From Adhaeribacter aerolatus (GTDB lineage: Bacteria > Bacteroidota > Bacteroidia > Cytophagales > Hymenobacteraceae), in NCBI RefSeq assembly GCF_007991635.1, contig NZ_BJYS01000006.1, positions 140,007 to 204,006 on the forward strand: DNA of 64,000 nt, read 5' to 3'. A program made the position numbers and the translations under genes. Shown piece after piece: positions 26,644-36,389 of the stretch. Each line of letters opens with the position of its first letter. Positions within the stretch are counted from its first letter, which is position 1. The notes under the pieces are model-generated. The model did no database searches. It worked only from the letters and a program-made list of their open reading frames with translations, and was not told where the DNA came from.

Positions 26644-29082
26644 TTATTTCTGATTCATTTTGGGTTGATTTTTACCAGTTGTGCTGGTATTTGCTTTTTT
26701 AGCCGCTTCGCTGCTGCTTATTTCGTAATGGTGCCCGGCCTTAATTTTAAATTTGAGGGCACGGTCTTTTGCTAAATATTCAGCCGGAATTATTTGCCCG
26801 GTAGTATTATCCCGGACTTGTAAATTTTCGGGGTGCCAGTTTGCCGCTTTATTGGTAATAAGCGAGCGGGAAGTACCATCGGGGTAGGTAAACCGGTAAG
26901 TGCTAGGGTTAGGCATTAAACTATAAACAATCGCGTTTAAATCCGCCTCTTCTTTCTTTACCAGCACGCCCTGGCCTCCCACAAAAGCCGGTATTTTGTC
27001 TATTGGGAAAGCGTAATTTTTTAAAGTAGTCGGCCCCCGGAATATTTCGCCGGATTCCAGATCCTGCCAATTGCCGGCGGGCAAATACACGTGCCGGCGC
27101 TCCACGGTGGCGTAATCGTTGCCGTAGGGCGGGGTTACAAGCAAAGACGGGCCCAGGAGCCAGGAATATTGCCGCCTTGTTTTGGTAGCTAAATTATAGG
27201 TTGCCGTATCAGTGGGGAATGCAATGGGTAGCGGCGTAAGCGTAGTGGGGTAACCGGTTTCAAAGGCATCTACCGCAGCGCTATAAATATAGGGGGCCAG
27301 TTGGTTGTGCCAGTCGCAGGCTTTTTTTACCGCTGCCTCGTAAGCTGCGTTTTCGAGGTGCCACGGTCCCAACCCCACCGACATGGCCGGGCTTACCGCC
27401 GCTAGCCAGGCATTCCGAACAAAATATTTCTTCTGGTCTTCGGTGAGTGGCAAGGTTAAATATTTACCCGCCACAATATCGGGGTACACATTGGGCGCAC
27501 CGCTGGCCGCGTAATTAAGCATGTTAATCACCGGTCGGTCCTGGTCGAAACCGTGCTTGGTATCTTCCAGCCGGATAACATCGCCGGGCACCGAAAAAGC
27601 CGAATTGCGCACCATCACGAGGTTGCCTTGGCGCATCAGGTGTTCGTTTACTTTATTTAGTTTGGCATCGTTGTTTAGTTTAATGCCGTCGTGCAGCATC
27701 ATGTCTTCTTTATAACCCTGCACGCCCCATTTCCGGAATCCTTTGCCAAACCATTGCACAGCGGCCGGATTATCCTGGTTTAAAATATAAATATTGCCTT
27801 GCGGAAAATTTACTTTGTAAGGAATGGGTTTGCCTTGCGGGTCCGCTACGTAATAATTTTGCCGCAAACCTTCAAGCGGATAAGGACCGTTGTTCGTAGG
27901 GTTATAAAAACCATCGGCGGCTTTAGGGGCTTTGAAATTGGTGCGCAAACCCAGCAATAAATTAATTTTGTTTTGTTTAAGGAAAGCTTTAAAAGCGGCT
28001 ACATCGGGGTAGCGCGGATTAGGTAAACCGTCTTTCCGGCTAGGTTCGGCGGTATCGTCCCAAATACCGAAGCTGTTGGTGGTACCTTCTTCCGGATTTT
28101 TGCGTTCGCCTTTCCAGAAGCCGGAACCTACTATGGCCCAGCTCAGGTGATAACCTTTTTGCAGGTAAGTTGCCAAATCTTTTTGTACCGAAGTCTGGTA
28201 AGTATTCCAGCCCAGCGAGCCGAAAGCTTCGTAACCTAATTCGAAAAAGTCGTACTTCGGCTTTAAATCGGGGTAGCCTTCTTTTACTTTTACCTGAGCA
28301 TAATTTTTATAGATAGCCGCCGGCTTGCCGAAAAAATAATAAGCATTTATACCGGGTACTTGCGCGGCCCCCATTTTATTCTCCTGGTTGTTAATTCCGA
28401 TGCGTTTATGGCCTTTTTCAAAAATGACCTGCCCCATACTCTGCACCGGGAAAAAGGCAAAACTTGAAACAAACCGGAGGCCGTTATCGGTGTTCAGGAA
28501 GCGGTTATTTGCAAAGCCAAACACGTTGGCGCTGGGGCCATACCCGCCGTGGTCGCCTAAGCCATAAGCCGGCTGCACCGGGGCCGTTCGCAAATCAATC
28601 ACAAACGGCAGCTGACTTTTTGGGGAAGAGGAATTAGGTTTTACCTGAATATTCAGGTAATCATCAAAAAGGTAAATGGCTACTTCGGCTTTATTCCCTT
28701 GGGTGTTGGTTACGGTTAACCGGAGCAAGTTTTCGCTCCTGGAAATAAGGCTGGTGGTAACCGCATCGAACAAAATCGTGTCGCCGGGTGCCGAAAAGCG
28801 CAGTCCCGATACCGGGTGAAAGCCCGCTATATTTTTGCCTTGGTTTTTAAAAGCATATTTAAACCCGGCTGGCTGAATGATTAATTCGTAAGCTTGCCGC
28901 TTTACTTTTATTTCGGACGACGATTTACTGCCTGTTTGCGCCCATAAGGCAACGCTGCCAAGCCAAATTAGCACCAGACTCAGCAGGGCCACCCGGGCAG
29001 CCAAAACAGTACGAGCCGGCACAACGGGCCGCAAGGTTTGGCAGTTGGGCAAACAGCAAGAAAAGCTTAAGCTAAAACGCAT
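26644..29082 (-). CDS. Glycoside hydrolase family 31 protein
   Basis: 812 residues with an N-terminal signal peptide (VLIWLGSVALWAQ). The layout is that of GH31: an N-terminal beta-sandwich (residues 50-250, with AYGLGDHGGYGPSANVFGFA), a TIM barrel (YDFFELGYEAFGSLGWNTYQ; FGKGFRKWGVQGYKEDMMLH, where KED holds a candidate nucleophile Asp), and C-terminal beta domains (LPAGNWQDLESGEIFRGP). Known activities in GH31 include alpha-glucosidase, alpha-xylosidase and others, and I cannot choose between them. The start codon overlaps the GH2 stop codon by one base (TAATG), so translation is probably coupled. Confidence 0.85.
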   Translation of the reverse strand: MRFSLSFSCCLPNCQTLRPVVPARTVLAARVALLSLVLIWLGSVALWAQTGSKSSSEIKVKRQAYELIIQPAGFKYAFKNQGKNIAGFHPVSGLRFSAPGDTILFDAVTTSLISRSENLLRLTVTNTQGNKAEVAIYLFDDYLNIQVKPNSSSPKSQLPFVIDLRTAPVQPAYGLGDHGGYGPSANVFGFANNRFLNTDNGLRFVSSFAFFPVQSMGQVIFEKGHKRIGINNQENKMGAAQVPGINAYYFFGKPAAIYKNYAQVKVKEGYPDLKPKYDFFELGYEAFGSLGWNTYQTSVQKDLATYLQKGYHLSWAIVGSGFWKGERKNPEEGTTNSFGIWDDTAEPSRKDGLPNPRYPDVAAFKAFLKQNKINLLLGLRTNFKAPKAADGFYNPTNNGPYPLEGLRQNYYVADPQGKPIPYKVNFPQGNIYILNQDNPAAVQWFGKGFRKWGVQGYKEDMMLHDGIKLNNDAKLNKVNEHLMRQGNLVMVRNSAFSVPGDVIRLEDTKHGFDQDRPVINMLNYAASGAPNVYPDIVAGKYLTLPLTEDQKKYFVRNAWLAAVSPAMSVGLGPWHLENAAYEAAVKKACDWHNQLAPYIYSAAVDAFETGYPTTLTPLPIAFPTDTATYNLATKTRRQYSWLLGPSLLVTPPYGNDYATVERRHVYLPAGNWQDLESGEIFRGPTTLKNYAFPIDKIPAFVGGQGVLVKKEEADLNAIVYSLMPNPSTYRFTYPDGTSRSLITNKAANWHPENLQVRDNTTGQIIPAEYLAKDRALKFKIKAGHHYEISSSEAAKKANTSTTGKNQPKMNQK

Positions 29083-31961
29083 TATTTCTGGGTAGAGGTA
29101 GTAAGTTTGGTGGGTTCGGCTTCTGGCGATGCGCCGGTTTGGGACAATGCTTTAACCGAAAAATTATAAGCGCGGCCTTTTTTCAAGTTTTGCAACAAAA
29201 GGTAATCGGCCAATGCAGAATTTACTTTTATTGTTTTATTAGCGCCATTTTCCTGATAACTAACCAGGTAGCCGGTTGCTTTCGGAACAGGCGATATTCC
29301 CAAAATAGCTTCCGTTCCTTGCCGGCTTACGCTTTTTACCGGCGGTGCCCCCAGCAAGTTATTGCCATCGGGCGTAACCGAATAAGTCTCGGACCAGCCG
29401 CTTTCGACGTACTGCTGCACAGTGCGTTTCATCCGGAATTGAATAGGCTGGCCGTTGGCAACGTTTGGCACCCGGCACAAGCCGCGGGTAGTTACCTGGA
29501 TGGTTTTGGTTTTTGCGGGGTTGTTTAAATCCGGGCCGTACTGGATGGTATACAAATAATCGAAATTTTCGTAGCCGTAACCAATAAAAAAGCTGCTGTC
29601 GGCGGCTTCGGTGTACCAGATAACCGGCGGCAATAAACTGTTTGTAGCCGTAGCTTTTACCGGTTCCGATGGTGCTCCCTCGCCCAAATTATTAATACCG
29701 GCTACCGCAAATTGGTAAACCTGATCTTTTTCCAGTTTCTTAATATCCAGGTAATGGTTAATGGTGGTGTCGCTGCGGCTGCTCAAATCGTTTTTACCGT
29801 ATCGCACCACGTAATATTCAGCCGTCGGATTTTTCTCGAATAACACCCGCACCCCGTTTTCGCCGGGAATAATGGCTTTAATTTTAGGTGCTACCGGTTT
29901 TTGCAGATATACCAGGGTATCGTATACATCGTAACCGGTCGGGGAAAGCAGGATAACTTTTAACGTGCCGGGATTTTGCGCGGGTACTTTCCAATTAATA
30001 TTTGTGATTAATGTTTTATCGCCAGGCTTAATCACCGGCAATATATTAAACCCACTTTGCAGTATTTTCCCGTTGGTATCCTGTGCTTCCCAAACCAGTT
30101 TATAATCCCGGAGGGTATAGGCCGGCAAATCTAATTTTTCGCGGGGCTGCAGCCGGACAGTTGTTTTCACCGAGCGGCCGGGCGTAAGTTGGCCGGTGTG
30201 CTGTACGGTGAGTTTTCGCAGGGGCGCGTACTCTTTCCGGAAAGCTTCGTAAGCTCTTTTCTTTTGCCGGAATACGTTGACGATGCCCCAGGATCGGTTG
30301 CCGGTAGGAGCCGTGTTCCAGGCGGCGTGGGCCTGCCAGGCGCTGCGGTAATCATTAAAGGTCCAGAGCGAGGCACCCATTAAATATTCGCGGTGGCGAA
30401 TGCTGTTGAGCATGCCTTTGGCATCAATCACCCCGAGATTTAAATTTTCGCTGGTTAAATTATAGCCGTACTCCGAGTAAAACATCGGCTTACCCGGATG
30501 GTTGCCGTACACTTTGTCGGCTTGCTTGCCTAAATCATTATATTTATTAAATAATATCATGTCAGAGAACTGCACCGGGTCGGTTTTCTGGTTATCGGCC
30601 GAATGGCTCACGTATACGACCAGGCGCGAATTATCCAGTTCTTTCTTCACGTAATTAATCGCCGATTCCACGTAGGCCATCACGCCCGGATTCGCCCCGA
30701 TAGAGCCGATTTCGTTGCCCACGCACCAGCCAATAACCGATGGATGGTTAAACTGCGAATGCACCAGCTGCTTTAGCCATTGTTTCGGCAAAGGGTTATT
30801 CGCATCTACCAGCGCATCTTGGCCCCAAAGCGGAATTTCACTAAACACCAATATTCCTTTTTCATCAATATAATCGAGTACTTCTTTGGGCAAAGGCAAA
30901 TGCGACAGGCGGGTCATGTTGGCGCCGGCTTTTTTCATTAAATCAATATCGGCTTTGTAACGCCAGGCAGGTAAAGTGTTGCCAGTGGTGCGGTCGTCAG
31001 GCACCCAGTTGTAGCCCATCAGCCGCACTTCTTCGCCGTTTAGTTTTACCTTCAGGCTATCTATTTCCAACTTCCGGATGCCAAAGCGGTCGGTTACCAG
31101 GTGTTGCAAATTAGCTCCCTGCGTCACTTTCACTTCAACGGTATACAGGTAAGGGTCGTCGAAATGCCACAGGTGCACCTGCGCCTTCGGCAAAGTAGTT
31201 TGGAGGGTATAAGGCGTAGAACTATTCGGCGGCAAAGTAACTGAGAGCGCTAATTTTTGGTCTTGCTTCGCTGATTTTACCAAACCGTTTTTATCCGTAA
31301 GCGTTATTTCGGTTTTAATTTTTTGGGGAGAGTTGGAGTCATTGATCAACAGTAGTTTTACGCTTACGCTGGCGGTATTATTTTTTAAATCGGGCGTAGC
31401 CAAAACGTGTACCTGTTCTATTCGCACCGGGTTATTAATAAAAATAGTAACGGGCCTCCGGATGCCGCCCCAGTTCCAGGTAGCGCCGCGTTTAAAGGTA
31501 TTATCGGCCACTACTACCAGCGTATTTCTACCGCCGTACTTTAAGTCTTTCGTAACATCAAATTCAAACGGGAAAAACCCGCTGTGGCTTTCACCTAATA
31601 ATTTGCCATTCAGCCAAACCTTGGCGTCGTGGTAAACGGCCTCAAAATTTAGCCGGATGGTTTTGCCTTGCCAGGTGGTTGGCACGTCTATTTCTTTGCG
31701 GTACCAGCCTTTTCCCGCGTAATGAGCGTATTCGTTGTGGGTATCCCAGTTGCCGGGCACTTCCATTTTATCCCAGCCCTGAGCCTGGTAGCTGGGGCTA
31801 AACCATTGCTGGTCTTCGCCTAAATTATTCGGGTCGGTTTTAAAAGTCCACTTGCCATTGAGCGATAGTTGCTCCTGGCCGGTAGTTTGCATTTGCGACA
31901 GTCCTTTTGGGGCAGGGAGCAATAAGCCAAAACAAAAAAACAGTATAATAAATATTCTCAT
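29082..31961 (-). CDS. Glycoside hydrolase family 2 protein with C-terminal FnIII-like domains
   Basis: 959 residues. Signal peptide ends near residue 22 (APKGLSQ). GH2 sugar-binding jelly roll (EVPGNWDTHNEYAHYAGKGW; VYHDAKVWLNGKLLGESHSG), immunoglobulin-like domain, and TIM barrel with acid/base motif GWCVGNEIGS and nucleophile motif MFYSEYGYN. After about residue 590 come an Ig-like segment and repeated fibronectin III-like modules (YYVVRYGKNDLSSRSDTTIN; YQFAVAGINNLGEGAPSEPV; a second at the C-terminus). The family includes beta-galactosidases, beta-glucuronidases and beta-mannosidases. The specificity is not determined. Tight packing with its neighbours (6-bp gap to the symporter gene, 1-bp overlap with GH31) shows one operon. 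Confidence 0.9.
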   Translation of the reverse strand: MRIFIILFFCFGLLLPAPKGLSQMQTTGQEQLSLNGKWTFKTDPNNLGEDQQWFSPSYQAQGWDKMEVPGNWDTHNEYAHYAGKGWYRKEIDVPTTWQGKTIRLNFEAVYHDAKVWLNGKLLGESHSGFFPFEFDVTKDLKYGGRNTLVVVADNTFKRGATWNWGGIRRPVTIFINNPVRIEQVHVLATPDLKNNTASVSVKLLLINDSNSPQKIKTEITLTDKNGLVKSAKQDQKLALSVTLPPNSSTPYTLQTTLPKAQVHLWHFDDPYLYTVEVKVTQGANLQHLVTDRFGIRKLEIDSLKVKLNGEEVRLMGYNWVPDDRTTGNTLPAWRYKADIDLMKKAGANMTRLSHLPLPKEVLDYIDEKGILVFSEIPLWGQDALVDANNPLPKQWLKQLVHSQFNHPSVIGWCVGNEIGSIGANPGVMAYVESAINYVKKELDNSRLVVYVSHSADNQKTDPVQFSDMILFNKYNDLGKQADKVYGNHPGKPMFYSEYGYNLTSENLNLGVIDAKGMLNSIRHREYLMGASLWTFNDYRSAWQAHAAWNTAPTGNRSWGIVNVFRQKKRAYEAFRKEYAPLRKLTVQHTGQLTPGRSVKTTVRLQPREKLDLPAYTLRDYKLVWEAQDTNGKILQSGFNILPVIKPGDKTLITNINWKVPAQNPGTLKVILLSPTGYDVYDTLVYLQKPVAPKIKAIIPGENGVRVLFEKNPTAEYYVVRYGKNDLSSRSDTTINHYLDIKKLEKDQVYQFAVAGINNLGEGAPSEPVKATATNSLLPPVIWYTEAADSSFFIGYGYENFDYLYTIQYGPDLNNPAKTKTIQVTTRGLCRVPNVANGQPIQFRMKRTVQQYVESGWSETYSVTPDGNNLLGAPPVKSVSRQGTEAILGISPVPKATGYLVSYQENGANKTIKVNSALADYLLLQNLKKGRAYNFSVKALSQTGASPEAEPTKLTTSTQK

Positions 31962-31967
31962 GATATT

Positions 31968-33680
31968 TTAGTGGCTAGCATTTTCGAAGGGAACGGCCGC
32001 GACATTGATGCGCTGGGCAGCGCGCCACGGAATATAGGCCAATATTAAAATACCCAAAGCAATGCAAGCTACCAGCACCGTACCCGAAGTGGTCAGGAAA
32101 CTTAATATAAATAATAGCAGCGCGGTAAAGGCCAGCGCAAAAGCGATAACGCGTAAGCCAAAATGATTTTGCTTCCGGATAAATAAAGCTTCTTCCGGAT
32201 TGGCTTCCATATATTCGGCTTTGCGCACGGCTCTGGCGGCTACGTAGTCCAGGTGCTGCTGGCTCACTTTTTGGCGCGAGGCCGCCCAGATTTCGTAAGC
32301 AATCAGCATCAGGAACGGCAAGCCTACGCCCAGAATCATTTCTTCGCCGCGCGATAATTTTAATCCGGTAAGAAGCGGCAGCAATATTTTAAAGATTAAG
32401 TTTACACCTAAGCTGATACCGGTAATATATAAGGTAGCTTTACCGGTTAAGCGTTTCGAAAATAAAGCCCAGATAGGGGGCGCCAGTAAAGGACCGCCAG
32501 TAATGGCGCCTACGCTCAACACCACTTCTACCATGCCGCCAATGTAAGGCACCGCCAAGGCAATCAGTATCATGCCCAACCCGAATAGCCACGAGGAGTT
32601 ACGGGCCACTTTCATTAATTTCTGGTCGGAGGCCTGCGGGTTGATGATGCCTTTGTAAATATCGTTGGTGAAGATGGCCGACACCACGTTGAGGGTAGTA
32701 TTGGCCGAAGCCGAAGTAGAAAAATACATACCCGTCAGCATTAAGCCCATGAGGCCGGGTGGCAGTACCAGTTTACAGATGTAGAGGTAAGCATTTTCCG
32801 TATCGAGGCCCTGTAAATCGGGGTTAATGGTTTTGTAAAGCATGGGCGGCAGCATCCACAAAATCGGGCTGATTAAATATAAACCGGCAAACAGGAAGGC
32901 TACTTTTTTCGCGGATCTCGGGCTATCGACGCTGGTGTAGCGCTGCACAAAAGTCCAGTTGCCGCCAATGTAAAAAATATGGTACAAGGCAAAAGCCAAA
33001 ATAAAACCCAGGGTATATTCGCCGTTAAGCAAATCGAAAAAGCCTTCGGGCGCCTGGGCCTGGAAATTAGTTGCGCCGCCGGCCGCATCAAAAGCCAGGG
33101 GTAAAATGATTAATACAGCGGCCGTAAGAATAATAAACTGCAGAATATCGGTTACCATTACCGCCCACAAACCGCCCACGGCGGTGTAGGCAATCATGAA
33201 TATGCCCAACACAATGGTACTGGGCACCAGCGGATAACCCAGCGACGAGCTCACCAATTTAGCTACCGGGTACAGCACCGAACCTTTGATAAACAGCGAG
33301 ACCAGCATAAAAATATAGATAAAGCTTTTCTGCACGGTGCTGCCCAGACGTTCTTTAATAAATTCGGCGGCGGTTAAGGCGCCGGTGGCTTTCCAGCGGG
33401 GTGCCAGAAATAAGCCGGTTACTAAGCCGCCAATGCACATGGTCCACTGGATGGTAATGGCCACCCAACCGTATTTATAGGCAATTGAGCCCCAGGCCAC
33501 AAACGTACCCGCTGAGAAAAAACTCATAAATAACGACAAGCCGCCAATAAACCATGGCACCGCTTCGCCGCCGGCAAAAAAAGATTTCATGTTGCGGCCG
33601 GTGCGGGCAAACAGCAAACCAATGCACATCACAAAGGCCGAAAAAACAAATATGACGGTGGTGTCGATAGTGGAATTCAT
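31968..33680 (-). CDS. Sodium:solute symporter (SSS family)
   Basis: 570 residues with about 13-14 membrane segments. Typical SSS features: FAGGEAVPWFIGGLSLFMSF in the first segments, GLWAVMVTDILQFIILTAAV in the middle, and MLTGMYFSTSASANTTLNVV with the Ser/Thr-rich sodium-site region. It would carry the mono- or disaccharide released by the GH2 and GH31 enzymes across the inner membrane with sodium. The charged segment after residue 460 (VRKAEYMEANPEEALFIRKQ) is a cytoplasmic loop. Located between the GH2 gene (6 bp) and the unknown lipoprotein gene (5 bp). Confidence 0.9.
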   Translation of the reverse strand: MNSTIDTTVIFVFSAFVMCIGLLFARTGRNMKSFFAGGEAVPWFIGGLSLFMSFFSAGTFVAWGSIAYKYGWVAITIQWTMCIGGLVTGLFLAPRWKATGALTAAEFIKERLGSTVQKSFIYIFMLVSLFIKGSVLYPVAKLVSSSLGYPLVPSTIVLGIFMIAYTAVGGLWAVMVTDILQFIILTAAVLIILPLAFDAAGGATNFQAQAPEGFFDLLNGEYTLGFILAFALYHIFYIGGNWTFVQRYTSVDSPRSAKKVAFLFAGLYLISPILWMLPPMLYKTINPDLQGLDTENAYLYICKLVLPPGLMGLMLTGMYFSTSASANTTLNVVSAIFTNDIYKGIINPQASDQKLMKVARNSSWLFGLGMILIALAVPYIGGMVEVVLSVGAITGGPLLAPPIWALFSKRLTGKATLYITGISLGVNLIFKILLPLLTGLKLSRGEEMILGVGLPFLMLIAYEIWAASRQKVSQQHLDYVAARAVRKAEYMEANPEEALFIRKQNHFGLRVIAFALAFTALLLFILSFLTTSGTVLVACIALGILILAYIPWRAAQRINVAAVPFENASH

Positions 33681-33685
33681 AATGA

Positions 33686-36355
33686 TTAATTAACCGTTTC
33701 GAAATCCAGGGTTACAACCGAGAGGCCGAAACCGGGAATTTGGAGCGAAATATTCTGCGGGGTTGCCAGGGTTTTCGCTTCGCCCGAAGGAGCTATTACT
33801 GAGGCCGATTTGAAATTTACCTTTTTATTTTGGATGACCCTGCTGCCATCCAGTTGCGGTTGAATAGAAACCGAATTGGCCTGATTATTTAAGAAAGCAA
33901 TATACAAGCGGTTTTTGTCGGTAGCCTGGGCGCTGATGTAATCTACGTTGGGGTTACCGGCATTTACCAAACCATTATGTAAAACTAAATTGGCTGGCTG
34001 GTTAAATACCGTACCCGGCGCAAACCCGTAGGTCTGGTGCGGGCCTACTTTGGGCGTAATAAAACCCCGCGGGAAAGTAATCTGGTTGTTTGATCGCAGA
34101 TTGGCTTCGGCAAGTAAATAATCGGTAATCCAGCCAATTTGCCACCAGGCATGGTGCGGAAACGGACCAGAACCGGCATCCATGGTTCGCCAGTAATAAG
34201 AGGCTACGCTGGTTTGGGGATTTACGAAAGCATCCCGTCCTAAAGCTGCGGCGCGGGCCATATCGCGGTAAAGTGGTTCGCCGGTAAGCTGGCTGATACG
34301 TAAAAATAACCCGCCATGACTGGCCAGCGGAATAGGGCCATGCCCTGTAGCCGAACCAATAGCACCACCGTGTTCAAAACTCAACCCCACCTGGCTGATT
34401 TGCCAGTCCTTGCGTTCTTCTCCTTTTACCAGTTTGGTTTGGGCCGTCGGAATAGGGTGCGTGTAAATAGAAGCGGTGTAAATGCGGGCGGCTTCAATTG
34501 CACCAGCTTTAAAGCGTTCTTCTTTGGTTATATCGTATAAATCCAGCAGGGCCTGCGCACTCTGGCCGGTTGCGAAATCGTTTACAAACCGAACATCGCC
34601 GCACACCCCGGTAAAATGGCCTTTTTCTACCGCATTCTTAATATACCAATCGGCTCCGCGCACCGCCGCATCTAAATATTTCTTGTCGCCTAAAATCCGG
34701 TAAGCTACTATCAGGCCGTAGAACGTCGGGCGTAAATCTGTTAAATCGGTGTAAACGGGTTGCTGGGTCCGGCGATCGTAAGCTACTTCCCAGTTGCCGG
34801 CCGGTTTTTGCCAGGTCAGTAAGCGTTCGGCGCCTAAGCGCAGCCGCTCCCGTAAGGTTTTATCCTGGGGGTTGAATAACAGAATATTGCCTAAATCGAG
34901 CATGGTGTAGTACGTGAGGCTAATCGGCTCCACGTGCGAACCCCATTCTTCGGTAAACCGCTTGCCCTTGGCTAAATAATATTGGCCCACGGCTGCCCCC
35001 TGAAAAAATCCGGGGGCAATTTCCTGTTGTTTTAATTTAAAATTGCGTGCAAAAGGCAAACGGGTTTTCTGCAAAACCGGGTCCTGGGTAATGGTCGCCA
35101 GCATCCACATGGCCCCGTAGTCCGAGTTTTTCATGGCATCTTTATCCGATCCAACCACGCCACCCAGGTAAGACTGTGCGCCAATTTGGGTACCCTCAAA
35201 ATCTTCCACATTCCAGAGCGAGGATTCATCATCGTTTACGTAGCGGTGCATGGCCAGCAACCGGTCGGTAAGCGATTGTTTCGTTTGCTTTAAGGCGAGG
35301 AAATCTGTGAATTGGTAAATATCATAAATAGCGTGTTTGTACACCGTAAACCAATCCGTAGCCTGCAGGGTGTAACGGAAGCCATACGTTACTTTTTCGC
35401 CGGCTTGCAGGCGAGAGCCTTTTTCGCCCAGCACCGGGTGGTACAGGGTAGGCGTCAGTTCCGATTTTCGGTTCATCAGCGATAAGCCCAGCTGCCAAAG
35501 TTTATGGGTATTATGGTCTTTTTCCCAGGGGTCTCGGCCAACGCCTGGATTCGCAATGACCCCCATGGAAATGCCCTTAGCCGAAGTTAAAATCGGGGAT
35601 AAAGTAGTAGCGGTCCGTTCGCGCACCACCACTGGTTTATCCGGAATGCCCTGGCCATAGGCATAAGCCAGAACAAAATTCTTCTGCAGTTCCCTTCCCT
35701 GAAAGTAGCCCGGTAGGATACCCCAGGCTAAAGCACTTTGCTCTAATGTAGCCAAGGTGGGTGTAGCCAGCGAAAAATACCCATCTTTTTTGGCCGTAAG
35801 CGTTAACTGTACCACTACATCAGAAGGATACTTTTCGTCTAGCAACCAATCGGCCTGCACGGCTGCTACCGGAGTTTCGTGGGTAAAAGTTACCTGATTA
35901 TTTGCCCCGGTTTTTCCGTTGGCCGGAAAAAAGTAAAAAGCTTCGCCGGCTATATTCATGGCTACCGAACTGGTAGCTTTGAGCCAGGTGGGACGGATGT
36001 ATTTAAAATCAGGCTCGGGAAAATCAACTTCCTTTCCGTTGTACATGATTTTAACCGGGGTACTGTCGGGCTTAGCCGGTGAATAAAGCATAGTGTATTC
36101 GCCGGAAGGAATACCCACCGCCTGCCAACTATTATTTTGCGTAACCTGCGCCCGCTGTACCTGCCAGCCGTGTTCGTTTTTTTGCCAGGTTAAGGCTACT
36201 TTGCTGCCGGCTAGTTCTAATTTATCTTTGGCCGTTGATTTGCCCTGCGGGGTGCTGCATCGCACCGTGCCCAGCACCAGCAATAAAAAGGTTAAAACAA
36301 AATAATTTCTTTTCGGGAGCATCATAGGCTTGGTATTCATCTGGTTTCCGGCCAT
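33686..36355 (-). CDS. Large lipoprotein of unknown function, probable alpha/alpha-barrel
   Basis: 889 residues from the ATG at 36355. A longer reading to 36496 would overlap the SusD gene by 107 bp and place 47 extra residues before the signal, so I reject it. The signal ends in a lipobox-like VLGTVRC (Cys33). ATGs at 36340 and later are alternatives. The N-terminal third is beta-rich. From about residue 370 it is mainly helical with repeated short helices (TDLRPTFYGLIVAYRILGDK, DAAVRGADWYIKNAVEKGHF, ALLDLYDITKEERFKAGAIE), the look of an (alpha/alpha)6 toroid as in several glycosidase and polysaccharide lyase families. I do not recognise a family with catalytic motifs. The C-terminus is again beta-rich. 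It lies inside the SusC/SusD-GH2-GH31 operon, so a role in glycan breakdown is likely. Confidence 0.75.
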   Translation of the reverse strand: MAGNQMNTKPMMLPKRNYFVLTFLLLVLGTVRCSTPQGKSTAKDKLELAGSKVALTWQKNEHGWQVQRAQVTQNNSWQAVGIPSGEYTMLYSPAKPDSTPVKIMYNGKEVDFPEPDFKYIRPTWLKATSSVAMNIAGEAFYFFPANGKTGANNQVTFTHETPVAAVQADWLLDEKYPSDVVVQLTLTAKKDGYFSLATPTLATLEQSALAWGILPGYFQGRELQKNFVLAYAYGQGIPDKPVVVRERTATTLSPILTSAKGISMGVIANPGVGRDPWEKDHNTHKLWQLGLSLMNRKSELTPTLYHPVLGEKGSRLQAGEKVTYGFRYTLQATDWFTVYKHAIYDIYQFTDFLALKQTKQSLTDRLLAMHRYVNDDESSLWNVEDFEGTQIGAQSYLGGVVGSDKDAMKNSDYGAMWMLATITQDPVLQKTRLPFARNFKLKQQEIAPGFFQGAAVGQYYLAKGKRFTEEWGSHVEPISLTYYTMLDLGNILLFNPQDKTLRERLRLGAERLLTWQKPAGNWEVAYDRRTQQPVYTDLTDLRPTFYGLIVAYRILGDKKYLDAAVRGADWYIKNAVEKGHFTGVCGDVRFVNDFATGQSAQALLDLYDITKEERFKAGAIEAARIYTASIYTHPIPTAQTKLVKGEERKDWQISQVGLSFEHGGAIGSATGHGPIPLASHGGLFLRISQLTGEPLYRDMARAAALGRDAFVNPQTSVASYYWRTMDAGSGPFPHHAWWQIGWITDYLLAEANLRSNNQITFPRGFITPKVGPHQTYGFAPGTVFNQPANLVLHNGLVNAGNPNVDYISAQATDKNRLYIAFLNNQANSVSIQPQLDGSRVIQNKKVNFKSASVIAPSGEAKTLATPQNISLQIPGFGLSVVTLDFETVN

Positions 36356-36389
36356 TATATAAATATCGTTTTCTTCTCGGCTAAATAAT

